Below are positions 52,493 to 61,609 of a stretch of DNA of 64,000 nucleotides, in pieces. The DNA comes from Anabaena minutissima FACHB-250 (GTDB lineage Bacteria; Cyanobacteriota; Cyanobacteriia; Cyanobacteriales; Nostocaceae), in contig NZ_JACJRG010000013.1 of NCBI RefSeq assembly GCF_014697125.1, forward strand, positions 1 to 64,000, in the 5' to 3' direction. The translations under genes and the position numbers were made by a program. The notes under the pieces were generated by a model, which searched no databases, was not told the DNA's origin, and worked only from the letters and a program-made list of their open reading frames with translations. The number at the start of each line of letters is the position of its first letter. The stretch's first letter is position 1.

Positions 52493-52819
52493 ATGTCCAT
52501 AGTTTACGAAACACTATATATCCTGCGCCCAGACCTGACAGATGAACAAGTAGAGTTAGCGATCGCTAAATATCAGAACTTGCTCAAAGATCAAGGTGCT
52601 GATAACATCGAAATCCAAAACCGTGGCAAGCGTCGTCTTGCTTATGAAATTAACAGGCATCGTGATGGCATCTATATTCAAGTAAACTACACTGGCCCTG
52701 GAACAGTGATTGCTCCCTTAGAACGCGCCATGCGTTTGAGCGAAGACGTAATTCGCTACCTCACAACCAAGCAAGACGTGTCCGAGGCTGAAGCCGAGGA
52801 AGTCGCTGTCACCGCTTAA
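52493..52819 (+). CDS. rpsF: 30S ribosomal protein S6
   Basis: 108 residues, standard for S6. It begins with strand [20 protein letters not shown] and has a central [40 protein letters not shown] and [15 protein letters not shown]6 binds S18 and 16S rRNA in the small-subunit platform. ATG at 52493 has AAAAGGAG upstream at good spacing, and frames starting upstream have none. It stands alone, without rpsR or ssb. A dense STRR tract follows. Confidence 0.98.
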   Translation: MSIVYETLYILRPDLTDEQVELAIAKYQNLLKDQGADNIEIQNRGKRRLAYEINRHRDGIYIQVNYTGPGTVIAPLERAMRLSEDVIRYLTTKQDVSEAEAEEVAVTA

Positions 52820-52828
52820 GGCGATTTT

Positions 52829-52940
52829 AGTGAGTGCTGAGTAGTGAGTGCTGAGTGCTGAGTAGTGAGTGCTGAGTGCTGAGTGCTGAGTGCTGAGTGC
52901 TGAGTGCTGTTAGCACTCATAACTCAACACTTAGCACTAA
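52829..52940. repeat. STRR of GAGTGCT heptamers after rpsF
   Basis: GAGTGCT units run 52829-52908 and then fold back as AGCACTC-type sequence (52911-52918), giving a potential hairpin. It may help end the rpsF transcript. Confidence 0.8.
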
Positions 52941-53078
52941 CAAACAAAAAAATTTTTACCTTCTGCCTTATTTTGTGATGGAGTTGGGAATGCTAAATTA
53001 ACATTACTTGCCAAAAGCAGGTGATCGCAGTTATATCCAAGGTTGGAAAATATTCTTCAATCGGAGCTTTAAGCCAGC

Positions 53079-53639
53079 GTGAGCCAAACTGAAATACCCA
53101 ACATCCAAGCTCTCTCTACAGAAATGTCGCAGCTGCGCCAAGAGTTGCAGCTACGCGATCAATTAGTGCAGCAACTATCTCAAGAACTTTTCCGGCTAGT
53201 CAAGGGTAATACTAATTTTATCCCTCCTCGATTAGAGGCGGAACAGGATTTAACTCAGTTAAAAGCTTTGCAAGAACAGTTACAAGCTGTTGAGCAGCAA
53301 GTAACTTTCTATCAAGAGCAAATCACATCTCGTGATTTGGAAATTTACCAACTGCGCCAATCGGTGCAAGAGTTAACTGACCGTAGTCGGATGTTAGAGC
53401 AAGTAGTACAGGAACTACCTCAAATTTACAGGCGTAAATTTGAAGAACGGATGACTCCAGTCAGAGAAAAAGTAGCTACCTTACAGAGAGAAAACCGTCA
53501 GCTACAAGCTGAACTTCAGAGTGTAAGTTATCGCTTGGCTCTTAAAACCCGTACTTCTAGTCATAGTGGTATTGATTTACCCAACTTTCCTCGTCCAATA
53601 TCTGGACAAGGTAATGTTTCTGCTGTGCAGAATGCCTGA
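53079..53639 (+). CDS. Coiled-coil protein, conserved in filamentous cyanobacteria
   Basis: 186 residues, very rich in Gln, Glu and Leu. Long coiled-coil runs cover residues about 12-45 and 60-155 (TQLKALQEQLQAVEQQVTFY; VATLQRENRQLQAELQSVSY). It has no membrane segment. The last 30 residues are Ser/Pro-rich and disordered. It matches the family I know as Npun_F5560-type, function unknown. The start is GTG at 53079, with a weak ribosome site (GAGC). It might scaffold other proteins in the cytoplasm. Confidence 0.65.
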   Translation: MSQTEIPNIQALSTEMSQLRQELQLRDQLVQQLSQELFRLVKGNTNFIPPRLEAEQDLTQLKALQEQLQAVEQQVTFYQEQITSRDLEIYQLRQSVQELTDRSRMLEQVVQELPQIYRRKFEERMTPVREKVATLQRENRQLQAELQSVSYRLALKTRTSSHSGIDLPNFPRPISGQGNVSAVQNA

Positions 53640-54004
53640 AATAGCAAAAATTTAAACGTAATTATCTAACATATTCCTAAAATCGCAGTTTGGTTGAAAA
53701 CTGTCCATTTTTATATTGCTTAATCTTAAAATTTAATTTTTAATATTACTTATCATTGCCAGAACCTTACCACAATACTTTTACGAGAAGAGTGGGGTTT
53801 TCTTAGCGAGAAGTCTTTGGTCAAAATAATAACGCCAGTAGAGACGTTGCAATATCTCTACTAAAGTTCAGATCAACCCAAAATGCTCATGTAGAGAAGC
53901 GATTTATCCCATCTGCTCAGACTAATTCTCTAAGCAAATAACGCTTAAATGAACCGTATTACCCTATGCAGAGGTTTAAAAGCAGTCAGAAACAATCTCA
54001 GTAA
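53640..54004. other. Intergenic region, no gene seen
   Basis: 365 bases with A/T-rich sequence and no palindrome worth noting. A stretch at 53790-53870 resembles repeat fragments. Promoter of the next gene is not clear. Confidence 0.5.
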
Positions 54005-54748
54005 ATGCTCGTCATGAAACCTATCACAGCAATCAAACCTCAAAAGTTTATGAACCACCTGAATCAATGGAAATCTGGAGCAGCCGCAGTTATGGCAATG
54101 ACAATTACCACAGGTGTCATTACCCCGATAATTGCCTTTGCTCCTGCGGCTAATGCTCAATACAATATTGGACAAACTCGAAGAGTTGCTATCCCGGCTG
54201 GAGTTAGTTTTCCTGTTAGACATGACAAAGAGAAAGTTGTTGTTAGCCGGGGAGAAACTATACAGTTAACCTTGAAAGTTGCTAACAATATTATTGATGG
54301 AAATAGAAATATCTTGATTCCTGCTGGTACTGAAGTTATTGGACAATTAGAACCAGTATATTTTGATGGACAATATTCTACAGACACAGACAATAAAGAT
54401 AACGTCAGAGGAGTAAGATTTGTCGCTAGAGAATTAGTCTATACTTCAGGCATAAGACAAACCATTAATGCTAACTCTCAGACAATTACTCAAACTGAGA
54501 AAATCAGCAACAATGATTCTAGTAAAGTATTAACGGATGCCGCGATTGGTGCAGGTGCTGCGGCTGCAATTTCACTGATTACAGGTAATAGAAGAATTGA
54601 AATTGGAGAACCTTTAGGTGGTGCAGCAGCAGGTGCTTTAGCTAGCGTACTATTACGGAAAAAAGAAACTGAAGTATTTGTAATTAGACCAGAGCGTGAC
54701 TTGAGACTAGCACTTAGTTCTAACTTGAATGTAGATTTAATCCGCTAA
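54005..54748 (+). CDS. Exported protein of unknown family, paralogue of the next gene
   Basis: 247 residues with a signal peptide (about 30-55: AVMAMTITTGVITPIIAFAP, cleavage after ANA). The mature part begins RRVAIPAGVSFPVRHDKEKV and continues with LIPAGTEVIGQLEPVY, a later AAIGAGAAAAISLITGNRRI and FVIRPERDLRLALSS. The C-terminal domain aligns with that of the following SLH protein. This copy lacks the SLH part. No catalytic motif is seen. ATG at 54005 or at 54014. Tandem duplication with domain gain or loss is likely. Confidence 0.7.
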   Translation: MLVMKPITAIKPQKFMNHLNQWKSGAAAVMAMTITTGVITPIIAFAPAANAQYNIGQTRRVAIPAGVSFPVRHDKEKVVVSRGETIQLTLKVANNIIDGNRNILIPAGTEVIGQLEPVYFDGQYSTDTDNKDNVRGVRFVARELVYTSGIRQTINANSQTITQTEKISNNDSSKVLTDAAIGAGAAAAISLITGNRRIEIGEPLGGAAAGALASVLLRKKETEVFVIRPERDLRLALSSNLNVDLIR

Positions 54749-55098
54749 TAAGCTGCGCTTAATTTTAATTTTGACTGTCATGATATTCAATTAGCGATCG
54801 CTACTTTCATTTCAAGTAGGCGGTCGTTGATTTTTTTTTGCAAATTAAATCATTGATCAAAAGATATCTAATTTGTTCAAGCAGTCAGGTTTCTCATCCT
54901 TAAAAGTTTAGCAATATCGCAACAAGTGATTACACTATTACTTATTGCATATATTTTGTGATATAAATCTCTACCTTATTTAGAATATGCAGACAAAATA
55001 ATATTTCTAATCATAGAGACATATGGGAAACTTTTTAATGTATAAATTGTCTAAGTAATTAACAAGATAAACAAATAATTGTGTGGAGTCCTAAATAT
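54749..55098. other. Intergenic region between the tandem paralogues
   Basis: 350 bases, A/T-rich with runs of T at 54831-54838 and a GCGATCGC at about 54794. No ORF or strong structure. The promoter for the SLH gene probably lies near 55000-55070. Confidence 0.5.
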
Positions 55099-56340
55099 AT
55101 GTTTAAATTAAATCGTTGGCAATCTAGCACTGCTGCACTTATGGCTTTGAGCATCACAACAGGAACTGTTGCACCTTTTGTTATAGCTGCTCCATCTTTT
55201 GCTCAAACTACTTTTTCTGATGTTTCATCTAACTACTGGGCAGCACAATTTATTCGAGAATTATCACAGCGAGGTGTAATTGCTGGTTTTCCTGATGGTA
55301 GCTTTCGTCCAGAAGAACCAGTCACACGCGCTCAATTTGCCGCAATGGTGAACAAAGCTTTCCAAAAAGCACCCGAACGTCAAGCAATTGGATTCGTAGA
55401 CGTACCCAGCAACTATTGGGCATATGGTGCTATTCAGCAAGCCTACACCATCGGTTTTTTATCAGGATATCCCGGTAATAGCTTCAGACCCAATGAAAAC
55501 ATTCCCCGCCAGCAAGTTTTGGTTGCTCTAGCCAATGGTCTAGAATATGCTCCTGGCGGTAACGTTGAAAGCACTCTGCAATATTTCAACGACGCTTCTA
55601 ACATAGCAGGCTATGCCCGCAGCCCTATCGCCGCCGCGACTGAAAAGCAAATTGTAGTCAACTATCCCAATGTCAGGTTTTTAAGTCCCACCAACACCGC
55701 TACACGCGCTCAGGTAGCAGCTTTTATTTACCAAGCATTAGTTAGTTCTAATCAAGCTTCAACGATTAATTCACCCTATATTGTAGCTATTCAACCTACA
55801 ACCCCAACACCGATTGCTGTCACCATTCCTCAAGGGACAGTTATTCCTGTGAAGTATGATAAGGCAGAAAAAATTCTGGTGACAAAAGACGAAACAGCAC
55901 CTTTGACACTGACAGTAGAGCAAAACGTTGTTACTCAACAAGGAAATGTAGTTGTTCCTGCTGGTAGTCAGGTCGTGGGTCAACTCAGACCTACTCAGGG
56001 TGGTTCTCAATTCGTTGCCCAAAAATTGGTTTTAACCACAGGTCAAGAGTATGACATTAGTGCAACGTCCGAAGTTATTACCAAAACTGAAACCGTCAGA
56101 AAGGGTACTAGCACTGGTACAATTCTCAAAAATACTGTGTTAGGTGCAAGTGCAGCTGCTGCGGTATCTGCGGTTACAGGCGATCGCGCGATCGCTACAG
56201 AAGAAGTCTTAGGTGGCGCGGCTATTGGTGGACTAATTGGTTTATTCTTCGGTAGAAACAGCGTAGACTTAATCGCCATTGACCCAGACACAGACTTACA
56301 AATGACAATTAATCAAAATTTACTGGTTTCGTTGAGATAG
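55099..56340 (+). CDS. S-layer-homology (SLH) domain protein with shared C-terminal domain
   Basis: About 413 residues. A signal peptide is almost the same as in the preceding protein (ALMALSITTGTVAPFVIAAP). Then come three SLH repeats at about 40-90 (FSDVSSNYWAAQFIRELSQR, GFPDGSFRPEEPVTRAQFAA), 103-150 (YWAYGAIQQAYTIGFLSGYP) and 165-215 (ATRAQVAAFIYQAL). The C-terminal domain (about 240-413) is like its neighbour: TIPQGTVIPVKYDKAEKILV, VVPAGSQVVGQLRP, VLGGAAIGGLIGLFFGRN. SLH repeats bind cell-wall polymers. No porin barrel is present. Start ATG at 55099; function unknown. Confidence 0.9.
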   Translation: MFKLNRWQSSTAALMALSITTGTVAPFVIAAPSFAQTTFSDVSSNYWAAQFIRELSQRGVIAGFPDGSFRPEEPVTRAQFAAMVNKAFQKAPERQAIGFVDVPSNYWAYGAIQQAYTIGFLSGYPGNSFRPNENIPRQQVLVALANGLEYAPGGNVESTLQYFNDASNIAGYARSPIAAATEKQIVVNYPNVRFLSPTNTATRAQVAAFIYQALVSSNQASTINSPYIVAIQPTTPTPIAVTIPQGTVIPVKYDKAEKILVTKDETAPLTLTVEQNVVTQQGNVVVPAGSQVVGQLRPTQGGSQFVAQKLVLTTGQEYDISATSEVITKTETVRKGTSTGTILKNTVLGASAAAAVSAVTGDRAIATEEVLGGAAIGGLIGLFFGRNSVDLIAIDPDTDLQMTINQNLLVSLR

Positions 56341-56428
56341 TTAATCTGACTTTTTACGTAATGTGGAGAAATTTATGCTGAACCTAACCCTGTAACCCAT
56401 TCCCTACGAGAAAAGTGAAGATTTAAAG

Positions 56429-56460
56429 CCTCTCTCCTTCCAAGTTTGGAGAGGGGTTTT
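56429..56460. terminator. Stem-loop between convergent SLH and kinase genes
   Basis: A 9-base stem (56429-56437 with 56448-56456, one G-T) with loop TTCCAAGTTT is followed by TTTT. It lies about 90 bases after the SLH stop and may work for both strands. Confidence 0.65.
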
Positions 56461-56496
56461 CCAAATCTCGTGAACAGTCAGGATAGTTGACATTGA

Positions 56497-57828
56497 CTAA
56501 TGACTAATTGGCAACCAAATAATCACACTTGTTCCTGGCGCATTTGGTGTAGCGATCGCCGAGTTGATAGCCGGGCTGAAAACTTCTATTTGTCCGTGCA
56601 TCTGCTCAATTAATTGTTTAGCGATCGCTAATCCCAAACCTGTGCCGGGAATTTCTGTTTGGGCTTGCACTCCTCGATAATGTCTTTCCCCTAGATGGGC
56701 TAAATCTTCGGGCGGAATACCAGGGCCAGTATCACTAATTGCTATGCCTTGAAAATTAGCTTTTTCTTGCCCTAATTCAATATAAACCTTACCGCCTGAA
56801 GGAGTATACTTGAGTGCATTATCAATGATATTACTCAATACTTCTTGTAAGGATTTAAGATTAGCTCTAACTAACGGTAAACCCTGGGGAACTTCCAATA
56901 TTAATTCTAGATTCCTCTCTTGAGCGATCGCTTGAGCAGAAACTAGCAATGGTGTTAATAATTCAGCCAAGGAGAAATCAGTTGCTTTGTCTCCTGTGCC
57001 TGGTAGTAATAATACTGGTTGAGATTCTTTTTGTACAGTAGCTTCTACAAATGCTTCATTGTCTGGTAGTGAAAGAAGCTCTAAATCTAGACTTGCCCAA
57101 TCGATCACCTCATCAAATTTTTGCAGCAATTCCGTCAGGCGATCGCTTTCCCTGACAATATTGTCTCCCACATCCCGATTGATATCTCCTGGTCGCAATC
57201 GCTTTAATAACAGTTTGCCAAAGGTGCGTAAGGCAGTTAACGGGTTACGGAACTGATGTAATAAGTTATCTAACAAATCTCGCTGTTGTTCTTGCAAAAT
57301 TTGCTGTTGATGCAGTTGTTGTTGCAACCAGGCTCGACGTTGATCCAATATACAAGCGATCGCTAATGTTTGCCCAATGGTTTGAATTTGGTTCTGTTCA
57401 GGTTCACTCCACGGGCGATCGTCTCTACCTGTCACCAATAATCCCATCATCACACCCTCATGAATTAAAGGAAAGACAAATTGATACCCACTCAACAAAA
57501 AGTCTTCTTCTAATTGCGGTTGTTCAGTTTGGGGTGTTTCTGTGGTTGGTGCTGGTGTCAATAAATTTCCTTGTTGCTGAGGCAGTGCCAACAAATTTCC
57601 TATTTGCAGTTGTTTGCTGGCTGTAGCCTCAAAAATTTCCTCTCCTGGCAATATTACTGCGGTTTCTGGGTAAACTACTACAGGAATGAGTTTTGTCTCA
57701 CCTGTGGGAGACTCTACCAATTCTTGGGTTAAATAAACCACGCTTAAAGATGCTCCCAGCCCTTGGGTCAATAGTGCTATTTGCTCTCGGCATAGAGCAA
57801 CAAAATCTGAACTGGCAGACATTAACAT
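56497..57828 (-). CDS. GAF-domain sensor histidine kinase, Hik2/CSK-like
   Basis: 443 residues. The N-terminal GAF sensor domain (about 20-165) contains GYQFVFPLIHEGVMMGLLVT. The dimerisation/phosphoacceptor box is LLHQFRNPLTALRTFGKLLL near residue 190, and the HATPase has the N box NIIDNALKYTP, DTGPGIPPEDLAH and GTGLGLAIAKQLIEQMHG. The H-box with LLHQ(F/L)RNPLTALRTF is typical of Hik2 and the plastid CSK, which relay redox or salt signals to Rre1/RppA. No regulator gene is next to it. The call of Hik2 is by motif likeness. ATG at 57828 or 57822. The mRNA start is not visible. Confidence 0.8.
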   Translation of the reverse strand: MLMSASSDFVALCREQIALLTQGLGASLSVVYLTQELVESPTGETKLIPVVVYPETAVILPGEEIFEATASKQLQIGNLLALPQQQGNLLTPAPTTETPQTEQPQLEEDFLLSGYQFVFPLIHEGVMMGLLVTGRDDRPWSEPEQNQIQTIGQTLAIACILDQRRAWLQQQLHQQQILQEQQRDLLDNLLHQFRNPLTALRTFGKLLLKRLRPGDINRDVGDNIVRESDRLTELLQKFDEVIDWASLDLELLSLPDNEAFVEATVQKESQPVLLLPGTGDKATDFSLAELLTPLLVSAQAIAQERNLELILEVPQGLPLVRANLKSLQEVLSNIIDNALKYTPSGGKVYIELGQEKANFQGIAISDTGPGIPPEDLAHLGERHYRGVQAQTEIPGTGLGLAIAKQLIEQMHGQIEVFSPAINSAIATPNAPGTSVIIWLPISH

Positions 57829-58108
57829 TTTTCAGCTCTTGCTCAGGATCACAGAATTTGAGAGAAGATAAAAGAAAATACTTTGTTTTCCCCCATTATT
57901 TAATAAAGCTTAACTAAATATTTTCAGTAATAGTTTTCACTAAAGGATTATTTACTTTTTCGCTCTCATTTAATCTACTGTCAATAATAATATTTTTGCT
58001 GTATCAAAAATTAAAAAACTATTGATCTTTTGAACTAGAACCTATATAATTACGACGGATTTTGTAGCTATCACTACAATCTATAGCTTGAAAGAGGAGG
58101 AAAATAGG
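57829..58108. other. Intergenic region upstream of DUF3155 with hairpin leader
   Basis: 280 bases between divergent genes. It ends in the DUF3155 promoter (58022-58050) and a hairpin TGTAG-CTATCA-CTACA at 58062-58077 in the leader. Confidence 0.5.
58022..58050 (+). promoter_or_regulatory. Promoter of the DUF3155 gene
   Basis: TTGATC at 58022-58027 and TATAAT at 58045-58050 are separated by 17 bases, giving a start near 58057 and a 50-base leader. Confidence 0.6.
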
Positions 58109-58426
58109 TTGGCAAGGAGACGCAAAAGAAAGAGTCGTCGTCGCCAAGAAGGACGGCGTATTTTAGAACATGTGCCTCAATATAGCATCGAGAGCGGCGA
58201 AGAAAAACCTGTGACAGCAGCCAGAAAATTCATTCAAGCTGAAGGTATCTTGCCACCAGCATTGCTACTCGTAAAGCGAAATGAACACACAACAGACCGC
58301 TATTTCTGGGCAGAAAAAGGGCTGTTTGGCGCTCAATATGTGGAAGAGAACCATTTTTTGTTTCCTAGCCTGCGGATACTAGAACCTCCCGTAGGTTTAG
58401 AACCAGTGGCTGTGGGCAGTCGCTGA
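58109..58426 (+). CDS. DUF3155 family protein (cyanobacteria-specific)
   Basis: 105 residues. The N-terminus is very basic (RRRKRKSRRRQEGRR), then the conserved EHVPQYSIESGEEKPVTAAR (about 22-41), KFIQAEGI and LLVKRNEHTTDRYFWAEKGL. This pattern matches DUF3155, limited to cyanobacteria. The basic start suggests binding of nucleic acids or ribosomes, which is inference. TTG at 58109 is chosen: GAGGAGG at 58094-58100 lies eight bases upstream. No operon partner. Confidence 0.8.
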   Translation: MARRRKRKSRRRQEGRRILEHVPQYSIESGEEKPVTAARKFIQAEGILPPALLLVKRNEHTTDRYFWAEKGLFGAQYVEENHFLFPSLRILEPPVGLEPVAVGSR

Positions 58427-58981
58427 GTTACAAATGGTTATCTTACGTGTTGAGTGCAACTTCTGACAACCATTTAACTGGCAAAGATGCTCAGTTTATG
58501 CAAAGTTTCCATTTTTTTTAAGTTTGTAACTGATTTGCCAGTAAATTTGGACCAAGTACATGGGCAATCAACTATAAACCAAGGTTTTTGGTTTTTATTG
58601 ATTTCTATTTGGTCGCATCCTACACAAGGGAGTCAAGATAGAGCAAAAAGCATCCAAAAGCGAGAGTTAAGATGTACTTTCATCTTCTGGATTGCCCACA
58701 AAGCTCTGCCAGCACATACTGATTTCTCCTACGGCATTATGTCGTAGGAGAAATCAGTATCCGAATAGGTATCTATCTAATTCCCTATTGTTTATCCGGT
58801 TGCTCGACAGGTGCAAAATTCTGTATTTTAAAACCAGAGATTTAGCACCAACGGCAACAGGAAAGTTGTCAAACACTCAACATTTAGCCCAAACATTCAG
58901 GTCATCAGGACGCATCGAACATCAATTACTAGTACACCAGGGCGTAAAAAGCCTATTCTATAAGCTTTTTTACTTTTAACT
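58427..58981. other. Long intergenic region with a perfect 18-base hairpin
   Basis: 555 bases with no convincing gene; the frames at 58487 and 58692 do not look coding. The notable element is the inverted repeat at 58716-58760. Confidence 0.6.
58716..58760. repeat. Perfect 18-base inverted repeat, 9-base loop
   Basis: ATACTGATTTCTCCTACG at 58716-58733 pairs exactly with CGTAGGAGAAATCAGTAT at 58743-58760. It has no T-run on either strand. It could be a palindromic repeat, a recombination site or the fold of a small RNA. Confidence 0.75.
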
Positions 58982-59515
58982 CTAGGCATTGCCAGGCTTT
59001 AGCTGCAATGTTTTTTGTAATTCAGCCAGCTCATCACGATGAGCTGTCACAGTAATTTTGCTAAAAGAAACTTGATCTTTAAAGTTTGGTTCAAGTTTGA
59101 GCAACACTTTTTCAAGTCTTCCCGCCTTTTGCCAATAGAAAAAACCACTCAAAGGTGAAAGTAGTAACAGCCCGAAAAAAAGAAGGCTGTATTGAGGAAA
59201 AAGGAAAGATAGAACCAATGATAAACAGACAAGACCAACAGCAGCTAGCAGAGTTAAAAAGACAGCTAGAAAAATACTGGGCTTGACAAATCCTTCAAAA
59301 GCTACTACGTTTTTTGACTCGTCTATCTCTACTACTCGGTAAGAGCGAGAGCGAAAATAATCTTGTAATTGAGGCATGAAGACTGCTTCATCTTGCTCAG
59401 ATATCAGCTGTGTTGTCTGTGTCCTGTCTTTAGTCGCAGCACGAATAAAGAAAAGCAGCCCAACCGATAATAACAAGGTTAGCAGTAACGTGGATGGCAA
59501 AATAGCAGTATCCAT
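58982..59515 (-). CDS. Cytochrome b6f haem-attachment factor Ccb1-like
   Basis: 177 residues with three hydrophobic segments (about 5-25, 76-97 and 101-118). It begins TAILPSTLLLTLLLSVGLLF and has FRSRSYRVVEIDESKNVVAF, EGFVKPSIFLAVFLT and QAGRLEKVLLKLEPN-like blocks. It is like the cofactor assembly of complex C subunit B (Ccb1) family, which helps attach haem ci to cytochrome b6. It would act in the thylakoid membrane. ATG at 59515. No nearby b6f gene. Confidence 0.78.
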   Translation of the reverse strand: MDTAILPSTLLLTLLLSVGLLFFIRAATKDRTQTTQLISEQDEAVFMPQLQDYFRSRSYRVVEIDESKNVVAFEGFVKPSIFLAVFLTLLAAVGLVCLSLVLSFLFPQYSLLFFGLLLLSPLSGFFYWQKAGRLEKVLLKLEPNFKDQVSFSKITVTAHRDELAELQKTLQLKPGNA

Positions 59516-59746
59516 AATGGGTTGTGACTGTTTAACATCGAGGAGATTTATTCATTATTAATTATCAACGCCAGTTAATATAATTATCCGCTTTGATTTT
59601 TGTATCCCTTAGGGGAGCATAGCCGTACTTGCTTCCGTAGTCAGGGAATAGGGAGTAGGGAATAAGCATTTTCGATTTTTCGAGTGATGTTGACTATACT
59701 TCTACACCCCTAGACATTTACCTAACTAGCGACTTGGGTTATTTAA

Positions 59747-60094
59747 TTACTTTATCCTCTGAGTTATGTAATCTTGCCAAAGCCGAGCCAAATCGAGTGA
59801 TTGTCCTTCCCATTCTGGGGAAATTTGGTACATTCGCCTAGGCCGACCTCGACCTTCCAACTTCTTCCAATACCCATTAATAGCATTATGGTCTTCGAGA
59901 AATTTAATGGCACTGTAAAGCACAGTGTCAGAAAGCCGATAGGTGGGGTATTCAGTTTCTAATTGTTGAATCAACTCAGTACCGTAGGATTCCCCTTGTA
60001 GCAACACATCCAGAATGTAACAAATTGCTAGTTCTTGGCAGAGATAAGTTGGCGGAGGATTCTCAAAGAATTGATATATATCCTCAATTTTCAT
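59747..60094 (-). CDS. PadR-family transcriptional regulator
   Basis: 115 residues with the winged helix typical of PadR. It has ELAICYILDVLLQGESYGTE (helix with GYE(I/L)), LIQQLETEYPTYRLSDTVLY, SAIKFLEDHNAINGYWKKLE, GRGRPRRMYQIS and a C-terminal dimer helix with WQDYI. The ligand is unknown. ATG at 60094. It stands alone. A long upstream region separates it from the DUF3611 gene on the other strand. Confidence 0.9.
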   Translation of the reverse strand: MKIEDIYQFFENPPPTYLCQELAICYILDVLLQGESYGTELIQQLETEYPTYRLSDTVLYSAIKFLEDHNAINGYWKKLEGRGRPRRMYQISPEWEGQSLDLARLWQDYITQRIK

Positions 60095-60774
60095 AATTTA
60101 GTAAATGGCTAAAAGTATGCCTTAGGGTGGAATTTACATCTTTGTAGCCAGTATACGCTGCTACTCTAATCCGAGTAAGTATATAGTGCTACCTAGACAG
60201 AATTTCCTAAGTGTAAACATCAAAATGAGAACCCACGATTAGAAATCAGGGAAAATAACAAAAGTTTTAGGAGCGTGAAAATAAAACGCTCCCAGCCTAG
60301 CTTTAATTAGTGTTGTGAGGAGCAATCAAGACAGTAGATTTTTCTACTACCTTTGTTTTAAGTAATGCGGAGCTGGTTAGAACTGCTTAAACGTAAGATG
60401 CTATCGAAAGAATTTTACAGGTAAAATGTCTTTTTGTCTGTAAATCTGGAAAAGTTAACCAATACTTTTTTAAAAAATCAACATTTTAGTGCAAATCATC
60501 AAAAAATTGGGCAACTAATGATGATATGGTGGCAAGCTCAAGACCTGTAGACAGGCTCAAAATATGCAACACTGAGATGTCTAACCTTGAGATATTCGTA
60601 TCTCATCTGGTAAGTGTAGTATTAACAGGGCTGACACCAAAATGGTAGGGATATAGGGGTGTGAGTGTAAAAGATTTGATCACTAACATTCTTGAGCCTA
60701 GGCTTTCAGCTATCGTTACCTGTGTGTAAGTCATCCATAAAATCAGTAAGTGCCTAGCAGGTTGGTGATTCAGT
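60095..60774. other. Long divergent intergenic region with several hairpins
   Basis: 680 bases between PadR and the DUF3611 gene. Hairpins are GGAGCGT-N9-ACGCTCC at 60270-60292, CCTGT-AG-ACAGG at about 60544-60555 and TGAGATA-TTCG-TATCTCA at 60588-60605, which has a stable UUCG loop. No T-runs follow. An 80-codon frame at 60603-60845 on the minus strand is not convincing. Small RNAs or leader structures are possible. Confidence 0.45.
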
Positions 60775-61353
60775 ATGTCACAAAACTCCGATGCTCCTTC
60801 GTCCTCCTCTAATCTCCGAACAATTGCCCAGACATTTCGCCTCACGGGTTGGATTAGCTTTTGGATTCAATTAGTGCTAGGTGTAGTTTCTGGGATTATT
60901 GTCTTATTATTTGCTGTTTTCAGTCAAAGAGCAGGCAGTCCTAGTAATAATCCTGGGACTAGTTTCGGTGTCTTTTTAGCAGTTTGTGGAATATTAATCT
61001 TAGGTGGCGGGCTATATCTGGCTTATCGTTATACCAGAATTGGTAAGCAATTGCTGTCATCGAACCCTAGCAATCGCCCTCGGAAAATTGAGACAGTACA
61101 GGTTTTACGGTTAGGGCTATGGGTAAATTTAGGGGGAACACTAGTTACACTTTTGGGAGCGCAGGCGATCGTCGGTACACTGGTAGCTAGGTCAATATCT
61201 CCGCAAGCCATCACAACTCAATTTTTTGACCCCACCAGAATCATTAGTGGTTTAGATATGTTGGTGGTACAAGCAAATATTAATACTGTGTCAGCTCATT
61301 TTGCTGGGTTAGTTGCTTCACTATGGCTACTCAATCGCATCAACCGCTCTTAA
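60775..61353 (+). CDS. DUF3611 family membrane protein
   Basis: 192 residues with four helices (about 24-48, 62-86, 108-135 and 165-187). It begins SNLRTIAQTFRLTGWISFWI then QLVLGVVSGIIVLLFAVFSQ and has GTSFGVFLAVCGILILGGGL and SAHFAGLVASLWLLNRINRS. The pattern fits DUF3611, found in cyanobacteria and plastids. Function is unknown. ATG at 60775. No operon partner. It precedes serS by 256 bases on the same strand. Confidence 0.82.
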   Translation: MSQNSDAPSSSSNLRTIAQTFRLTGWISFWIQLVLGVVSGIIVLLFAVFSQRAGSPSNNPGTSFGVFLAVCGILILGGGLYLAYRYTRIGKQLLSSNPSNRPRKIETVQVLRLGLWVNLGGTLVTLLGAQAIVGTLVARSISPQAITTQFFDPTRIISGLDMLVVQANINTVSAHFAGLVASLWLLNRINRS

Positions 61354-61609
61354 TCAATTCAAAATTCAAAATTCAAAATGAAAAACCCAGCATTTATTAG
61401 CATCCTAGCCATACACTGTATGCAAATTCAATTTGGAACAGCTTATTAGCCAAAACGAGGCGAACCAGTTGTTTGCCCCATTCCCTACTCCCCACTCCTG
61501 ATTCCCTCTTTTAATATAATTTTTGTATTTGCTTTTCTTGGCATGGCAAGTCAAAATCAGTATATGCTGATGTGTTGGCAGGAATTAGGCAAAAGACTGA
61601 GAAAAATCT

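Noticed and set aside
58487..58979. Two frames of 86 and 95 codons in the gap before the Ccb1-like gene
   Set aside because: They overlap each other and the large hairpin, with no ribosome site.
60603..60845. 80-codon minus-strand frame at the DUF3611 start
   Set aside because: It overlaps the DUF3611 start on the other strand and has no pattern.
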